From DTU018 sp029550685 (lineage in GTDB: Bacteria > Bacillota > Syntrophomonadia > Syntrophomonadales > Syntrophomonadaceae): a stretch of 50,096 bases of DNA. Below the pieces are notes generated by a model. That model saw only the letters and a program-made list of their open reading frames with translations, was not told where the DNA came from and ran no database searches. Of the stretch, positions 33,964 through 43,567 are shown piece after piece. Numbering within the stretch: position 1 is the stretch's first letter; each line of letters opens with the position of its first letter. The stretch covers positions 1 to 50,096 of the forward strand of contig DAONVO010000007.1 of the NCBI GenBank assembly GCA_035412805.1, in the 5' to 3' direction. The translations under genes were made by a program, and so were the position numbers.

Positions 33964-35343
33964 GTGCAGATAACTTTGGGATACTTAACCCGGGTTACTG
34001 GTGGTCAATTGCTTAGCGGTTATGAGCAAATGATAATAACCGGAGTTAGCACCGACTCGCGCCAGGTAAAAAAGGGGGAAGTGTTTTTTGCCTTACCCGG
34101 TGAGAACTATGATGGACATAACTTTGTTGCAGAGGCCTTTGAAAAAGGAGCCAACGCAGCAGTAGTTTCCACGGTTGATTGTTATCTGCCTGATGAAGTT
34201 AAGCAGGGCCTGGTTCTGGTTAATGATACTGTGCAAGCCTTACAGGATTTGGCTGCTGCCTGGAGACTAAACTATAAACTTCCTTTAATCGCTATTACCG
34301 GCAGTGTAGGTAAGACTACTACCCGGGATCTACTTAGTTCAATTTTGTCTACCAGGTGGACCACTTTAACCACTCCAGGTAACTTTAATAATGATATCGG
34401 TCTTCCCTTGACTTTGCTGAGGTTGGAAAGTGAGCATCAAGCCGCGGTAGTGGAAATGGCTATGCGCGGTCCCGGGGAAATCCTAAGGTTAGCCAGAATC
34501 ACTCAGCCTACCGCTGCCATAATTACCAATGTTGAACCAGTACATCTGGAAACACTGGGTAGCTTGGAAAACATTGCCCGGGCTAAATGCGAAATATTAG
34601 CTTCAATACAGGACTTCGCGGTCATTAACGGAGATAATCCCCTGCTGAAAAAGGAAGCCGCAAATTATTCTTGTCCTCGTTATACCTTTGGCTATAATGT
34701 AGATTGTGACTTTAGGATTATGCAGGTTAAATTGAGCCGGCGGAAACTGGGGGTGGCTGTTCAGCTTCTTAAGGAACCGGCTTACTTTGAGTTTGCTATT
34801 CCGTCCAGCAAGCTGGCTTATAATATCATAGCCGCTGCGGCGATTGCTTACCTGTATGGACTTAATGTTGATCAGATACAACAGGGATTACAAGACTATC
34901 GCCCTACCGGCAACCGCTTGAATATCTCCCCCTTAAAGGGCGGTGGTATCTTAATTAATGATACATATAATGCCAATCCGGTTTCCATGGCAGCAGCTCT
35001 GGAAACAGGGCGGGAGTTGGCGGGCTCCAGCCGTTTTGTGGCGGTATTAGGCGACATGTATGAACTGGGGGATTATGAAACGGAAGGGCATCTAACCGTT
35101 GGGGCCAAAGCGGCTCAGGTATCTGTTGATCTTCTTGTTACCATTGGCGAGAAGGGGCGCCTTATAGCCAGGGAAGCGCAAAAGCAAGGATTACCGCCTG
35201 AGCAAGTTTATCATTTCCCCGTTAAGGAAGACAGTATTGACTTCTTACGAAACAGGGTTAGCAAGCAGGATACTGTTTTATTTAAAGCATCGCGGGGTAT
35301 GCAGTTAGAGACCCTTGTTAATGATTGGCTGAAACAAGATTGA
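33964..35343 (+). CDS. murF: UDP-N-acetylmuramoyl-tripeptide--D-alanyl-D-alanine ligase
   Basis: MurF adds D-Ala-D-Ala to complete the UDP-MurNAc pentapeptide. The 459-residue protein shows ITGSVGKTTTRDLL near 110, TPGNFNNDIGLPLTLL near 138 and the later NDTYNANPVSM near 332, which are MurF signatures. The start is GTG two bases after the murE stop; AAGGAG within the murE end is the likely ribosome binding site at a long 11-base spacing, and coupled translation is likely. Length and order are standard. Confidence 0.96.
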   Translation: MQITLGYLTRVTGGQLLSGYEQMIITGVSTDSRQVKKGEVFFALPGENYDGHNFVAEAFEKGANAAVVSTVDCYLPDEVKQGLVLVNDTVQALQDLAAAWRLNYKLPLIAITGSVGKTTTRDLLSSILSTRWTTLTTPGNFNNDIGLPLTLLRLESEHQAAVVEMAMRGPGEILRLARITQPTAAIITNVEPVHLETLGSLENIARAKCEILASIQDFAVINGDNPLLKKEAANYSCPRYTFGYNVDCDFRIMQVKLSRRKLGVAVQLLKEPAYFEFAIPSSKLAYNIIAAAAIAYLYGLNVDQIQQGLQDYRPTGNRLNISPLKGGGILINDTYNANPVSMAAALETGRELAGSSRFVAVLGDMYELGDYETEGHLTVGAKAAQVSVDLLVTIGEKGRLIAREAQKQGLPPEQVYHFPVKEDSIDFLRNRVSKQDTVLFKASRGMQLETLVNDWLKQD

Positions 35344-35358
35344 TCCAGGAGGATACAG

Positions 35359-36333
35359 ATGCAGGGAATCGTATCGACCACTCTGCTGGCATTAGTAATT
35401 GCAATACTAATAACGCTTCTCATGGGACCAGTGTTGATACCTTTTCTGACCCGGTTAAAGGTGGGGCAGAATATACGTGAGGATGGTCCTCAGCGGCACT
35501 TAAAAAAGGCCGGAACCCCGACCATGGGAGGAATCATGATTGCCACCGCGGTTATGGCCGCCACCTTTATCATGGCCGGCAACAGCGGAGAAGCTATAGC
35601 TGCCGTGGTAGTAATGCTGGCTTTTGGTGCTGTGGGTTATTGGGATGACTATATCAAGGTGGTCTTAAAAAGATCCCTGGGCTTACGAGCACGGGAAAAG
35701 CTGGGCCTGCAATTGCTGATCGGCCTGGCTTTTGCATTGCTGCTCCTTTATTATTTCCAGCGGGGAACTACAGTAGTTATTCCCTTTTCTGGTCAGGAAT
35801 GGGATTTGGGTTTGGCCTATATTCCCTTTTTAATTGTAGTGCTCATAGCTACTACCAATACCGTAAATCTGACAGATGGCTTGGATGGGCTGGCTGCCGG
35901 GGTAACTTTTTTTGTAGCTATTGCTTTCGCTTTGGTATGTCTAATGACCTCTCACTATCAACTGACCGTGTTTTGTGGTGCTTTAGCTGGAGGGTGCCTG
36001 GGTTTTCTTTTCTTTAATCGTCACCCCGCCCGGGTATTCATGGGTGATACCGGGTCTATGGCTCTGGGAGGGGCAGTAGCAGCTGTAGCCGCTCTTACTC
36101 ATTCAGAATTGTTCCTGCTGCTGTTAGGTGGAGTTTATGTTCTGGAAGGTTTAAGTGTTATTTTACAGGTAATATCATTTCAGACTACAGGTCGGCGGAT
36201 ACTGCTTATGGCTCCGCTGCATCATCATTTTGAGCTTAAAGGCTGGCCGGAGAAAAAAGTAGTACGGTTTTTCTGGCTTATGTCTTTACTGTTTACAATG
36301 GTAGGCTTGTTAGGTTATTGGAACATTGGATAA
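35359..36333 (+). CDS. mraY: Phospho-N-acetylmuramoyl-pentapeptide-transferase
   Basis: MraY makes lipid I by moving phospho-MurNAc-pentapeptide onto undecaprenyl phosphate in the membrane. The 324-residue polytopic protein has about ten membrane segments. It keeps the conserved cytoplasmic motifs: HLKKAGTPTMGG near 50, the NLTDGLDGLAAG catalytic region near 170, FMGDTGSMALGG near 228 and the histidine loop APLHHHFE near 289. The ATG has CAGGAGG upstream. It is 13 bases before the murD start. Confidence 0.97.
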   Translation: MQGIVSTTLLALVIAILITLLMGPVLIPFLTRLKVGQNIREDGPQRHLKKAGTPTMGGIMIATAVMAATFIMAGNSGEAIAAVVVMLAFGAVGYWDDYIKVVLKRSLGLRAREKLGLQLLIGLAFALLLLYYFQRGTTVVIPFSGQEWDLGLAYIPFLIVVLIATTNTVNLTDGLDGLAAGVTFFVAIAFALVCLMTSHYQLTVFCGALAGGCLGFLFFNRHPARVFMGDTGSMALGGAVAAVAALTHSELFLLLLGGVYVLEGLSVILQVISFQTTGRRILLMAPLHHHFELKGWPEKKVVRFFWLMSLLFTMVGLLGYWNIG

Positions 36334-36346
36334 GGAAGTGTGTGGC

Positions 36347-37720
36347 ATGATCGCAGGCCAAAGGGTTTTAGTGGTTGGTTTGGCCAGAAGCGGGTTGGCA
36401 GCCGCCCAGAGTTTACATAAGCTAGGAGTACAGGTCATTGGCTATGATCAAAAAGGTTTGGAGGAATTAGGCCCGGCAGTTAAGGAACTGGAACAGCTAG
36501 ATATACCGGTAGTAAGTGAGCTGGACCCTGGTATTATTAATGATTCCCTGGACTTAATTGTAGTAAGTCCGGGTGTGCCCTTAAATTTACCGGTGTTTGA
36601 CTGGGCACACCGGCAGGGCGTACCTGTTATAGGTGAATTGGAACTAGCCTTCCGGCTCAAGAACCCGAAGGTGGATCTGCTGGCTGTTACCGGCACAAAT
36701 GGTAAGACTACTACTACTGCGCTGCTGCGGTATATCCTGGAAAAGGACGGGTATGCGGCTTATTACGGAGGCAATATTGGGCTGCCTCTAACCAGTCTAC
36801 TGGAAAAACTTACCGAGGGCGTAGTGGTTGTAGAAGTCTCCAGTTTTCAACTGGAGACAGTTGACCAGTTTCACCCCAGTATTTGCGGCTTGTTGAACAT
36901 TACTCCCGATCATTTGGATCGCCACAAGACTATGCAAGCCTACATCGAAGCCAAATCCCGAATCTTTAGGCAGCAGCAGCCTGATGATTATGCTGTATTC
37001 AATTTTGATGATAGCTTTTTACGTCAATTAGCTGAAAAATGCCTGGCTACGGTAGTGTATTTTTCCGCTCAGCACCAACTGCCGGAAGGATTTTATATAG
37101 ACCAGAATATAATTGTTTACCGGCATAACGGGGAGGATATTCACATTTGTCCAGTAGGAGATATCCGGTTGCGCGGTCAGCATAACCTGGAAAATGTTCT
37201 CTGTGCTGTGGCTATGAGTTATCTTTATGGTGCCAGACCGGCTATGATCAGTGATGCCTTGAAAACCTTTACCGGAGTAAGGCACCGAATGGAAGAAGTC
37301 GTCTATAATCAGGGTGTTCTCTACGTAAATGATTCCAAAGCGACCAATCCCGAATCAGCCATTAAAGCCCTGCAGTCATTCAATCAGCCTATCATATTAA
37401 TAGCAGGAGGAAGGAATAAAGGATCTGACTTTTCGGAGTTCGCCCGGGTGATCGAAGAAAGGGTACGGCAGTTAATTATTCTGGGCGAAGCCCGCCAGGA
37501 GATTAAAGATGCCGTCATGAAGACTTCCTTCAAGAATATACATGAGGTAAACGACCTTACTGAAGCGGTAAGTCTTGCATCCCAACTAGCCGAAGCTGGA
37601 GAAGTAGTGTTACTGTCACCTGCCTGTGCCAGTTGGGATCAATTTGTCAGTTATGAACACCGGGGAGACCTTTTTTGCGAACTGGCACGGTCTCTGTCAG
37701 AACAGTTACTAGATAATTAA
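36347..37720 (+). CDS. murD: UDP-N-acetylmuramoylalanine--D-glutamate ligase
   Basis: MurD adds D-glutamate to UDP-MurNAc-L-Ala. The 457-residue protein begins GQRVLVVGLARSGLAAA (Rossmann-type N-domain), has the ATP loop AVTGTNGKTTTTALL near 109, NITPDHLDRH near 178 and the C-terminal NDSKATNPES near 321. I start it at the ATG at 36347, which gives the family-like N-terminus; a TTG at 36326 overlapping the end of mraY would add seven residues (MDKEVCG) and is the alternative. AAGGAAGTG precedes the ATG. Confidence 0.95.
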   Translation: MIAGQRVLVVGLARSGLAAAQSLHKLGVQVIGYDQKGLEELGPAVKELEQLDIPVVSELDPGIINDSLDLIVVSPGVPLNLPVFDWAHRQGVPVIGELELAFRLKNPKVDLLAVTGTNGKTTTTALLRYILEKDGYAAYYGGNIGLPLTSLLEKLTEGVVVVEVSSFQLETVDQFHPSICGLLNITPDHLDRHKTMQAYIEAKSRIFRQQQPDDYAVFNFDDSFLRQLAEKCLATVVYFSAQHQLPEGFYIDQNIIVYRHNGEDIHICPVGDIRLRGQHNLENVLCAVAMSYLYGARPAMISDALKTFTGVRHRMEEVVYNQGVLYVNDSKATNPESAIKALQSFNQPIILIAGGRNKGSDFSEFARVIEERVRQLIILGEARQEIKDAVMKTSFKNIHEVNDLTEAVSLASQLAEAGEVVLLSPACASWDQFVSYEHRGDLFCELARSLSEQLLDN

Positions 37721-37735
37721 GAGGAGGCGCAAAGG

Positions 37736-38836
37736 TTGCGTTTGAGAAAGGGACCTCCTGATTTTATTCTCTTTATAACGACTCTGTTGCTAGTCGGAAT
37801 TGGCTTAGTAATGGTGTTTAGCTCCAGCGCGGTTACCTCGAATATCTGGTATGATGATGCCTATTTCTATTTTAAGAGGCAGTTAATATGGGCTTTGATT
37901 GGAATAGTATGTATGCTGGTAGTTATGAAATTAAACTACCTGCGTATTAAAGACATGGCTATTCCCTTGATGATTGTGGCTCTGTTATGTTTGATTCTGG
38001 TGGTGACCCCCCTAGGAATTGAAGCGAAAGGAGCAACCCGCTCACTGGGGGTAGGTTTCTTGCGTTTTTCTCCCTCGGAATTGGCCAAAATAGCTATGGT
38101 TATGTTTTTAGCCAAGGTTATGGAAGTAAATCTTGATAGTATGAGATCCTTTGTTAAAGGAATTATACCTTATCTAATTCTAATAGCCTTGGTATGCGGA
38201 CTGATTATGCTGCAGCCTGATTTGGGGACTGCCTTTGCCATTGCCGGAACTGCTTTTTTTATGATGCTGGCAGCCGGTGCCCGGTGGAGTCACTTAGGGG
38301 TGATTGCTGTTTCTGGTGCTGGCTTGGTGGCTGCGGCCATAGCTGTTGCTCCCTATCGTTTGGAACGTTTCATTGCTTTCCTTAATCCGTGGAAATATCC
38401 AACTGACGAGGGATTTCAAACTATTCAATCTTTGTATGCCTTGGGTTCAGGAGGCCTTTTTGGAATGGGACTGGGCAGAAGCCGGCAAAAATTCTTTTAC
38501 TTGCCGGAGCAGCATACCGATTTCATTTTTGCTATCCTAGGCGAGGAGCTAGGCTTTTTGGGAGCATTTCTGGTAATCTGCCTATTCCTGCTCTTTGCCT
38601 GGAGAGGGTTTAAAATAGCCCTAAATGCTCCAGATACTTTCAGCAGTCTGTTGGCAACCGGTTTGACTGTTATGGTAGTTTTTCAGGCGGCTATTAATAT
38701 TGGAGTGGTATCTGGAGCCCTTCCGGTAACTGGTATAACCCTGCCCTTCATCAGTTATGGCGGGTCTTCTCTGCTATTTTCTATGATCGGAGTGGGGCTA
38801 TTGTTAAATATATCGCGATACAGTACCTATCGCTGA
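37736..38836 (+). CDS. ftsW: SEDS-family peptidoglycan polymerase FtsW/SpoVE
   Basis: A 366-residue SEDS glycosyltransferase with about ten membrane segments. It polymerises lipid II at the septum together with a class B PBP. Signatures are LVMVFSSSAV near 23, the catalytic aspartate loop in LQPDLGTAF near 160-168, GLGRSRQKFFYLPEQHTDFIFAILGEE near 243 and the C-terminal ISYGGSS near 340. In Bacillus the homologue at this position is SpoVE; in non-Bacillus it is usually the vegetative FtsW, so both names are possible. The start is TTG with AGGAGG eight bases upstream. Confidence 0.93.
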   Translation: MRLRKGPPDFILFITTLLLVGIGLVMVFSSSAVTSNIWYDDAYFYFKRQLIWALIGIVCMLVVMKLNYLRIKDMAIPLMIVALLCLILVVTPLGIEAKGATRSLGVGFLRFSPSELAKIAMVMFLAKVMEVNLDSMRSFVKGIIPYLILIALVCGLIMLQPDLGTAFAIAGTAFFMMLAAGARWSHLGVIAVSGAGLVAAAIAVAPYRLERFIAFLNPWKYPTDEGFQTIQSLYALGSGGLFGMGLGRSRQKFFYLPEQHTDFIFAILGEELGFLGAFLVICLFLLFAWRGFKIALNAPDTFSSLLATGLTVMVVFQAAINIGVVSGALPVTGITLPFISYGGSSLLFSMIGVGLLLNISRYSTYR

Positions 38837-38848
38837 CAGGAGGAACTC

Positions 38849-39937
38849 ATGAAGGCGATCATTACGGGTGGCGGAACTGGCGGGCATATTTATCCGGCAC
38901 TGGCTATTGCCAAGGAACTGTGCCGGCGTAAGCCGGATATGGAAATTCTCTACGTAGGGTCAAAAGGGATGGAGAGCCGCATTGTCCCTGAAGCCGGCTT
39001 TGATTTCGTAGCTATTGATGTCTCGGGTATTGATCGCTCTTCTATGCTAAAAGCGGGAAAATCCCTGGTGAAGTTTCCCTACAGCTTTTTTCAGGCCCGG
39101 GATATAATCAAAGATTTTAAACCTGATTTTGTCCTGGGGACGGGGGGATATGTTTCATTTCCAGTGGTTCTGGCGGGAACTTATTTTGCCCCCAAAACCT
39201 TTATCCACGAGCAGAACGCCTACCCAGGACTGGCCAACCGTTACCTGGCCAAACGAGTTGACTGTACCATGCTGACCTTTGCTGAAGCCCAGGAATACCT
39301 GGAAGCCAAACGGATTAAAATAACCGGGCTACCAGTGCGCCAGAAGTTTTTTCAGGTTACTCCCGAAATTGCCCGGACCTCTCTAGGATTGGAGGAGAAC
39401 TGGTTTACCCTAATTGCTTTTGGAGGGAGCCGGGGGGCAGCTTCCATAAACCGGGCTATGTTGGAAGCCATTGATCAGTTACAGGACAAAAATATGCAGA
39501 TAATATGGATAACTGGTCTGGACAACTATGAGGATTTTAGCCAGCAGGCCAAGGAGCGCTTGTCCGGTCATCCTAAAGCCCAGATCAGAATCCTGCCTTA
39601 TATGAACGATATCGAACAGGCCATGGCAGCAGCACATCTGGCTGTTTGCCGTGCAGGCGCCAGTACCCTGGCGGAACTGGCTGTGCTGGGATTGCCTGCT
39701 ATACTGGTTCCATATCCATATGCAGCCGAAAACCACCAGGAGAAAAATGCTCGGGCTTTAGTTGAGAAAAAAGCGGCAACGATGGTTATTGATGAGTTCT
39801 TGGACGGGGATACTCTAGTTAAGATAGTTGAATCCCTGCGCAGTGAGCCGGATCGACTAAACAAAATGCGAGAGCAGATGCTGCAGGAAGCCAAGCCCCA
39901 TGCCCTGGATGATATTATCAAGGAATTGTTAAATTAA
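38849..39937 (+). CDS. murG: Lipid II synthase MurG
   Basis: MurG transfers GlcNAc from UDP-GlcNAc to lipid I at the cytoplasmic face of the membrane. The 362-residue GT-B fold protein begins with the glycine loop GGGTGGHIYPALA, has TGGYVSFP near 95, HEQNAYPGLANR near 119, GGSRGAASIN near 192 and the donor-site segment CRAGASTLAEL near 266. The ATG has CAGGAGG six bases upstream. It is followed by a 110-base space before murC, where weak promoter-like hexamers occur (TTGGAC near 39955 with ATGTAA 17 bases on), but none is convincing. Confidence 0.97.
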   Translation: MKAIITGGGTGGHIYPALAIAKELCRRKPDMEILYVGSKGMESRIVPEAGFDFVAIDVSGIDRSSMLKAGKSLVKFPYSFFQARDIIKDFKPDFVLGTGGYVSFPVVLAGTYFAPKTFIHEQNAYPGLANRYLAKRVDCTMLTFAEAQEYLEAKRIKITGLPVRQKFFQVTPEIARTSLGLEENWFTLIAFGGSRGAASINRAMLEAIDQLQDKNMQIIWITGLDNYEDFSQQAKERLSGHPKAQIRILPYMNDIEQAMAAAHLAVCRAGASTLAELAVLGLPAILVPYPYAAENHQEKNARALVEKKAATMVIDEFLDGDTLVKIVESLRSEPDRLNKMREQMLQEAKPHALDDIIKELLN

Positions 39938-40047
39938 GCTTTGATAGATGTTAAGTTGGACAGGCTTGGTATTTACGAATGTAACCACTTTTGTTAAATA
40001 TGCATACGATAAAGTGAAATACAATGTAGGTTTAAGGAGATGAGGTA

Positions 40048-41436
40048 ATGTCCGATCACAACGGACAGTGGATCCATATGGTAGGAATTGCAGGAGCAGG
40101 AATGAGCGGAATTGCCAAAGTTCTTGCTGAACAGGGTATGAAGGTAACCGGATCCGATCTCCAACATAATGAGATAACTGAACAACTGGAGCAGATGGGA
40201 ATCACTGTATATCATGGCCATTCCTCATCCTACCTTCAGGAAGGAGTTGATATGCTGGTTATATCCTCGGCTATCCCCATGGATAATCCCGAGGTTATTC
40301 TTGCTCGCCATCGCAAAATACCAGTTTTGAAGAGGGGACAGATGCTGGCTAATCTGGTCAACCGCAGCAAAGGCATAGCGGTAGCCGGTGCCCATGGCAA
40401 AACAACCACCACCTTTATGATTTATACGGTTTTATCCGGTTGCGGATTGGATCCTGCTTTTATTGTGGGTGGAGAACTGCAGGATTATCACCTGAATGCC
40501 AAATTAGGAAGAGACGATTTATTTGTAGTGGAGGCAGATGAAAGTGACGCCTCGTTTTTAGAACTGCACCCCCACATAGCAGTGGTAACAAATATTGAAG
40601 ATGATCACCTTGACTACTATCATACCTTGGACCGGCTAAGAGATGCATTTCGCCAGTATATAGATGGGGTTCAGCCCCAGGGGTTAGCTGTGCTTTATGG
40701 GGACGATCTTAATTTAAGAACCATTGCTGGCCGCAGTCAAACACGCTGTGTATTTTATGGTGAACATGAGGAAAACGACTATTTTTTGAAAAACTGGAAA
40801 GCGCAAGGGCTGGGATCAGTTTTTGAAGTGTATGAACATGGCCAGAAGCTGGGAAGGGTTCGTTTATCGGTTCCAGGAAGACATAATGCTCTTAATGCAC
40901 TAGCGGCTATTGCCACTGGCCGGGAATTAGGTTTGGAGTTTGCAAATATGCGCAAAGCAATCGTGGGTTTTCATGGTGCCAAACGGCGTTTTCAGATTAT
41001 GGGAGAGCATAACAATATTTTGGTTATTGATGATTACGCTCATCACCCCACGGAAATCAAAGCTACCTTAAGGGCGGCACGCAGTTATCATACCGGCCGA
41101 TTGATAACTGTATTCCAGCCCCATCGCTACAGTCGTACCCGGCAATTGGGTACCCAACTGGGGGAAGCTTTAATTACCAGTGATATAGCTGTCATTACTA
41201 ATATATATGCGGCCGGAGAAGCTCCTATTCCAGGTATTAGCAGCGATATCGTTTTTAAGGCTGCTCAGCAGGCTGGGTGTACGGCAGTATATATTCCTGA
41301 TCTGGAAAATGTTATTGACTATCTGTTTGAAATCTGCCGTCCAGGTGATCTCATTATTACCATGGGGGCTGGCGATATATGGAATATTGGGCCAGCGTTT
41401 ATTAACCGGCTGAAACAATCTGTCCCGCAGGCGTAA
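40048..41436 (+). CDS. murC: UDP-N-acetylmuramate--L-alanine ligase
   Basis: MurC adds the first amino acid, L-alanine, to UDP-MurNAc. The 462-residue protein starts with the Rossmann motif GIAGAGMSGIAKVLA, has the ATP loop GAHGKTTTTF near 116, EADESDASFL near 161 and DDYAHHPTEIKAT near 329. The ATG at 40048 has AAGGAGATGAGGT upstream. In many Firmicutes murB sits near here; instead murA follows after 18 bases. Confidence 0.97.
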   Translation: MSDHNGQWIHMVGIAGAGMSGIAKVLAEQGMKVTGSDLQHNEITEQLEQMGITVYHGHSSSYLQEGVDMLVISSAIPMDNPEVILARHRKIPVLKRGQMLANLVNRSKGIAVAGAHGKTTTTFMIYTVLSGCGLDPAFIVGGELQDYHLNAKLGRDDLFVVEADESDASFLELHPHIAVVTNIEDDHLDYYHTLDRLRDAFRQYIDGVQPQGLAVLYGDDLNLRTIAGRSQTRCVFYGEHEENDYFLKNWKAQGLGSVFEVYEHGQKLGRVRLSVPGRHNALNALAAIATGRELGLEFANMRKAIVGFHGAKRRFQIMGEHNNILVIDDYAHHPTEIKATLRAARSYHTGRLITVFQPHRYSRTRQLGTQLGEALITSDIAVITNIYAAGEAPIPGISSDIVFKAAQQAGCTAVYIPDLENVIDYLFEICRPGDLIITMGAGDIWNIGPAFINRLKQSVPQA

Positions 41437-41454
41437 GCTAGCGGAGGTGTTTAT

Positions 41455-42711
41455 TTGGACTGTTTAGTGGTAAGAGGATCTAAACCACTCAAAGGCCAGG
41501 TTAGGATTAGCGGATCCAAAAACTCAACGCTCCCGATAATGGCTGCCAGTTTGCTCTGCTCTGGCCAAGTTGTTTTAACAGGTGTACCTGATTTGGAAGA
41601 TATAAAAGTAATGTCACAGGCTTTGGAGGTATTAGGGGCCAAAGTCAAACGGGAAAATGATGTTCTAATTATTGACGGGAGCACAGTAAATAGTGTTGAA
41701 CTTCCTGAAGAGATTTCACGGAAAATGCGGGCATCCAATCTGGTGATGGGGGCACTTTTGTCCAGGTTCCATCAGGCCCGCGTTGCCTATCCAGGCGGGT
41801 GTGCTATCGGTACCCGGCCGATGGATTTACATCTTAAAGGTTTTCAAAGCATGGGGTTTAATATCCGTGAAGAATACGGCTATATGGAAGGATCAGCCTC
41901 AGCTTTGGGGAGCCAGGAGATCTTATTGGACTTTCCCAGTGTAGGAGCTACGGAAAACTTGATCATGGCCGCAACTCTTCTCCCTGGTACCACTGTGTTG
42001 CGTAATGCTGCCCGTGAACCGGAAATAGTTGATTTACAGAATTTCTTAAATCGTATGGGAGCCAGGATTAGAGGAGCGGGGCTGGATACCATACGCATCG
42101 AAGGTGTTAGTCGCCTGGGGAGTGTGGAACATGCAGTAATACCTGACCGCATAGAGGCAGGCACATTCATGGTAGCTGCCGCCATATCCAGGGGGGAAGT
42201 AACCATTGAGAATGTGGTATTAGAACACATCCAGCCCATAGTTTCCAAGCTACGGGAAATCGGGGTGGAGGTTCTGACCTCCAATTCGGGGGTCAAGGTG
42301 GTAGGGGGAGGACGCTTGCGGCCTTGCGATATCAAGACTATGCCTTATCCTGGATTTCCTACAGATATGCAGCCTCAGATCATGGCTTTGCTGGCGTCGG
42401 TCCGCGGGACCAGTGTACTGGTGGAGACCATTTTTGAAAACCGCTTCATGCACGTCCAGGAGCTGCGCCGCATGGGGGCTGATATCAAGGTGGAAGGCAG
42501 AGTAGCAATTATAAAAGGTAAAAACAGGTTGGAGGGAGCTTCTGTAGAGGCTACTGATCTCCGGGCTGGCGCTGCTCTGATTCTAGCCGGACTATTTGCC
42601 GAAGGGGAAACGCAAATTTTCCGGGTGGATCATATAGATAGGGGTTATGATAAGATTCATACCAAATTACAGAGCATCGGTGCAGATATTACCAGGGGGC
42701 CTAGGACCTAA
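41455..42711 (+). CDS. murA: UDP-N-acetylglucosamine 1-carboxyvinyltransferase
   Basis: MurA transfers enolpyruvate from PEP to UDP-GlcNAc, the first committed step of peptidoglycan synthesis. The 418-residue protein shows SGSKNSTLPIMAASLL near 20 and the catalytic loop PGGCAIGTRPMDLH with the PEP-reactive cysteine at C116, the residue that fosfomycin alkylates. A cysteine (not aspartate) there predicts normal fosfomycin sensitivity of the enzyme. The start is TTG with GGAGGTG five bases upstream. It sits between murC and ftsQ, where some relatives also carry murB. Confidence 0.96.
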   Translation: MDCLVVRGSKPLKGQVRISGSKNSTLPIMAASLLCSGQVVLTGVPDLEDIKVMSQALEVLGAKVKRENDVLIIDGSTVNSVELPEEISRKMRASNLVMGALLSRFHQARVAYPGGCAIGTRPMDLHLKGFQSMGFNIREEYGYMEGSASALGSQEILLDFPSVGATENLIMAATLLPGTTVLRNAAREPEIVDLQNFLNRMGARIRGAGLDTIRIEGVSRLGSVEHAVIPDRIEAGTFMVAAAISRGEVTIENVVLEHIQPIVSKLREIGVEVLTSNSGVKVVGGGRLRPCDIKTMPYPGFPTDMQPQIMALLASVRGTSVLVETIFENRFMHVQELRRMGADIKVEGRVAIIKGKNRLEGASVEATDLRAGAALILAGLFAEGETQIFRVDHIDRGYDKIHTKLQSIGADITRGPRT

Positions 42712-42727
42712 AGGCAAGGCCCCCTGG
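42692..42727. repeat. GC-rich stem-loop overlapping the murA stop
   Basis: CCAGGGGGCC (42692-42701) and GGCCCCCTGG (42718-42727) form a perfect ten-base-pair stem with a 16-base loop that contains the murA stop codon. There is no T run, so it is not a classic intrinsic terminator. It may stabilise or attenuate the transcript between murA and ftsQ. Confidence 0.6.
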
Positions 42728-42758
42728 AAACATTAATAATGCGTTTACAAAAATTTTC

Positions 42759-42767
42759 TGTTATAAT
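42759..42767 (+). promoter_or_regulatory. Extended -10 promoter candidate before ftsQ
   Basis: TGTTATAAT is a perfect extended -10 element (TGn plus TATAAT at 42762-42767). No good -35 lies at 16-18 bases; TTTACA at 42744-42749 is only 12 bases away. It would start transcription about 30 bases before ftsQ, giving the division genes an input separate from the mur genes. Confidence 0.45.
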
Positions 42768-42805
42768 CAAGCATACGGATATCTGGGGATGGAGGATTAC
42801 TTCGT

Positions 42806-43543
42806 ATGAAGAGCACACCTCGCAGATTTTTTCGTGCTTCCATCTTCCTGTTATTGGTGATGATCTGTGTATATTTTTTCCTGCACAGTTCTTTTTTTCA
42901 GGTTGATACAATAACAGTTTCAGGCAATTCGACTGTTCCCAAGCAGGACATAATTGAAATGTCCGGCCTCGTAACAGGAATTAATTTGTTTGCCGCCGAT
43001 GAGAACCTGGTATCCCGAGCAGTGGAACTACATCCCATGGTAAAGCAGGCTCATCTGGTTCGCCACCTGCCAAGAACTTTAGAAATTCAGGTCAGTGAGA
43101 GGACCGTGTGGGCGGTGGTTCCTGCTAATGATGAATTTCTGATAGTTGATGACGAGGGGATTTGTATTGATAAAAGCTTGCAGTTCCCCAGTATGGAATT
43201 GCCCGTAATTACAGTTGAACCTATTCCACAGCGGGTTATTACTGGACAAGCTGTTGAATCCCAGGGGATTGCTTTAATCCGCAAAGTGTGGGCGGGCTTA
43301 TCCGAGCAGGAGCGGGGGAAGATATCAGATTTTCATTATACTGTAAGCAGCAAGGACTTAATTATATATACAGTAGAAGGAACCGAAATCAGATTTGGAA
43401 AAGATGAGCGCCTGGATGAAAAGTTGTCCGCTATGAGCCAGGTTTTTCAGTTAGAACAGGAGCTCAGTGAGTCAGGGCAGGAAGCTCTAATTTATGTAGA
43501 TATTCGCTACAAGGGACAACCGGTAGTCAGGACTTCAGGATGA
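42806..43543 (+). CDS. ftsQ: Cell division protein FtsQ/DivIB
   Basis: A 245-residue bitopic protein of the divisome. A short basic cytoplasmic end (MKSTPRRFFRA) is followed by a membrane segment (SIFLLLVMICVYFFLHSSFF). A POTRA domain comes next (VDTITVSGNSTVPKQDIIEMSGL, about 33-100), and then the beta-rich FtsQ domain. Its partners would be the FtsL-like protein and DivIC. It starts at an ATG with TGGAGG ten bases upstream. The operon continues into a DUF881 gene, a common Clostridia arrangement. Confidence 0.92.
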   Translation: MKSTPRRFFRASIFLLLVMICVYFFLHSSFFQVDTITVSGNSTVPKQDIIEMSGLVTGINLFAADENLVSRAVELHPMVKQAHLVRHLPRTLEIQVSERTVWAVVPANDEFLIVDDEGICIDKSLQFPSMELPVITVEPIPQRVITGQAVESQGIALIRKVWAGLSEQERGKISDFHYTVSSKDLIIYTVEGTEIRFGKDERLDEKLSAMSQVFQLEQELSESGQEALIYVDIRYKGQPVVRTSG

Positions 43544-43567
43544 GCATGACTTAGAAGGGTGATAATT

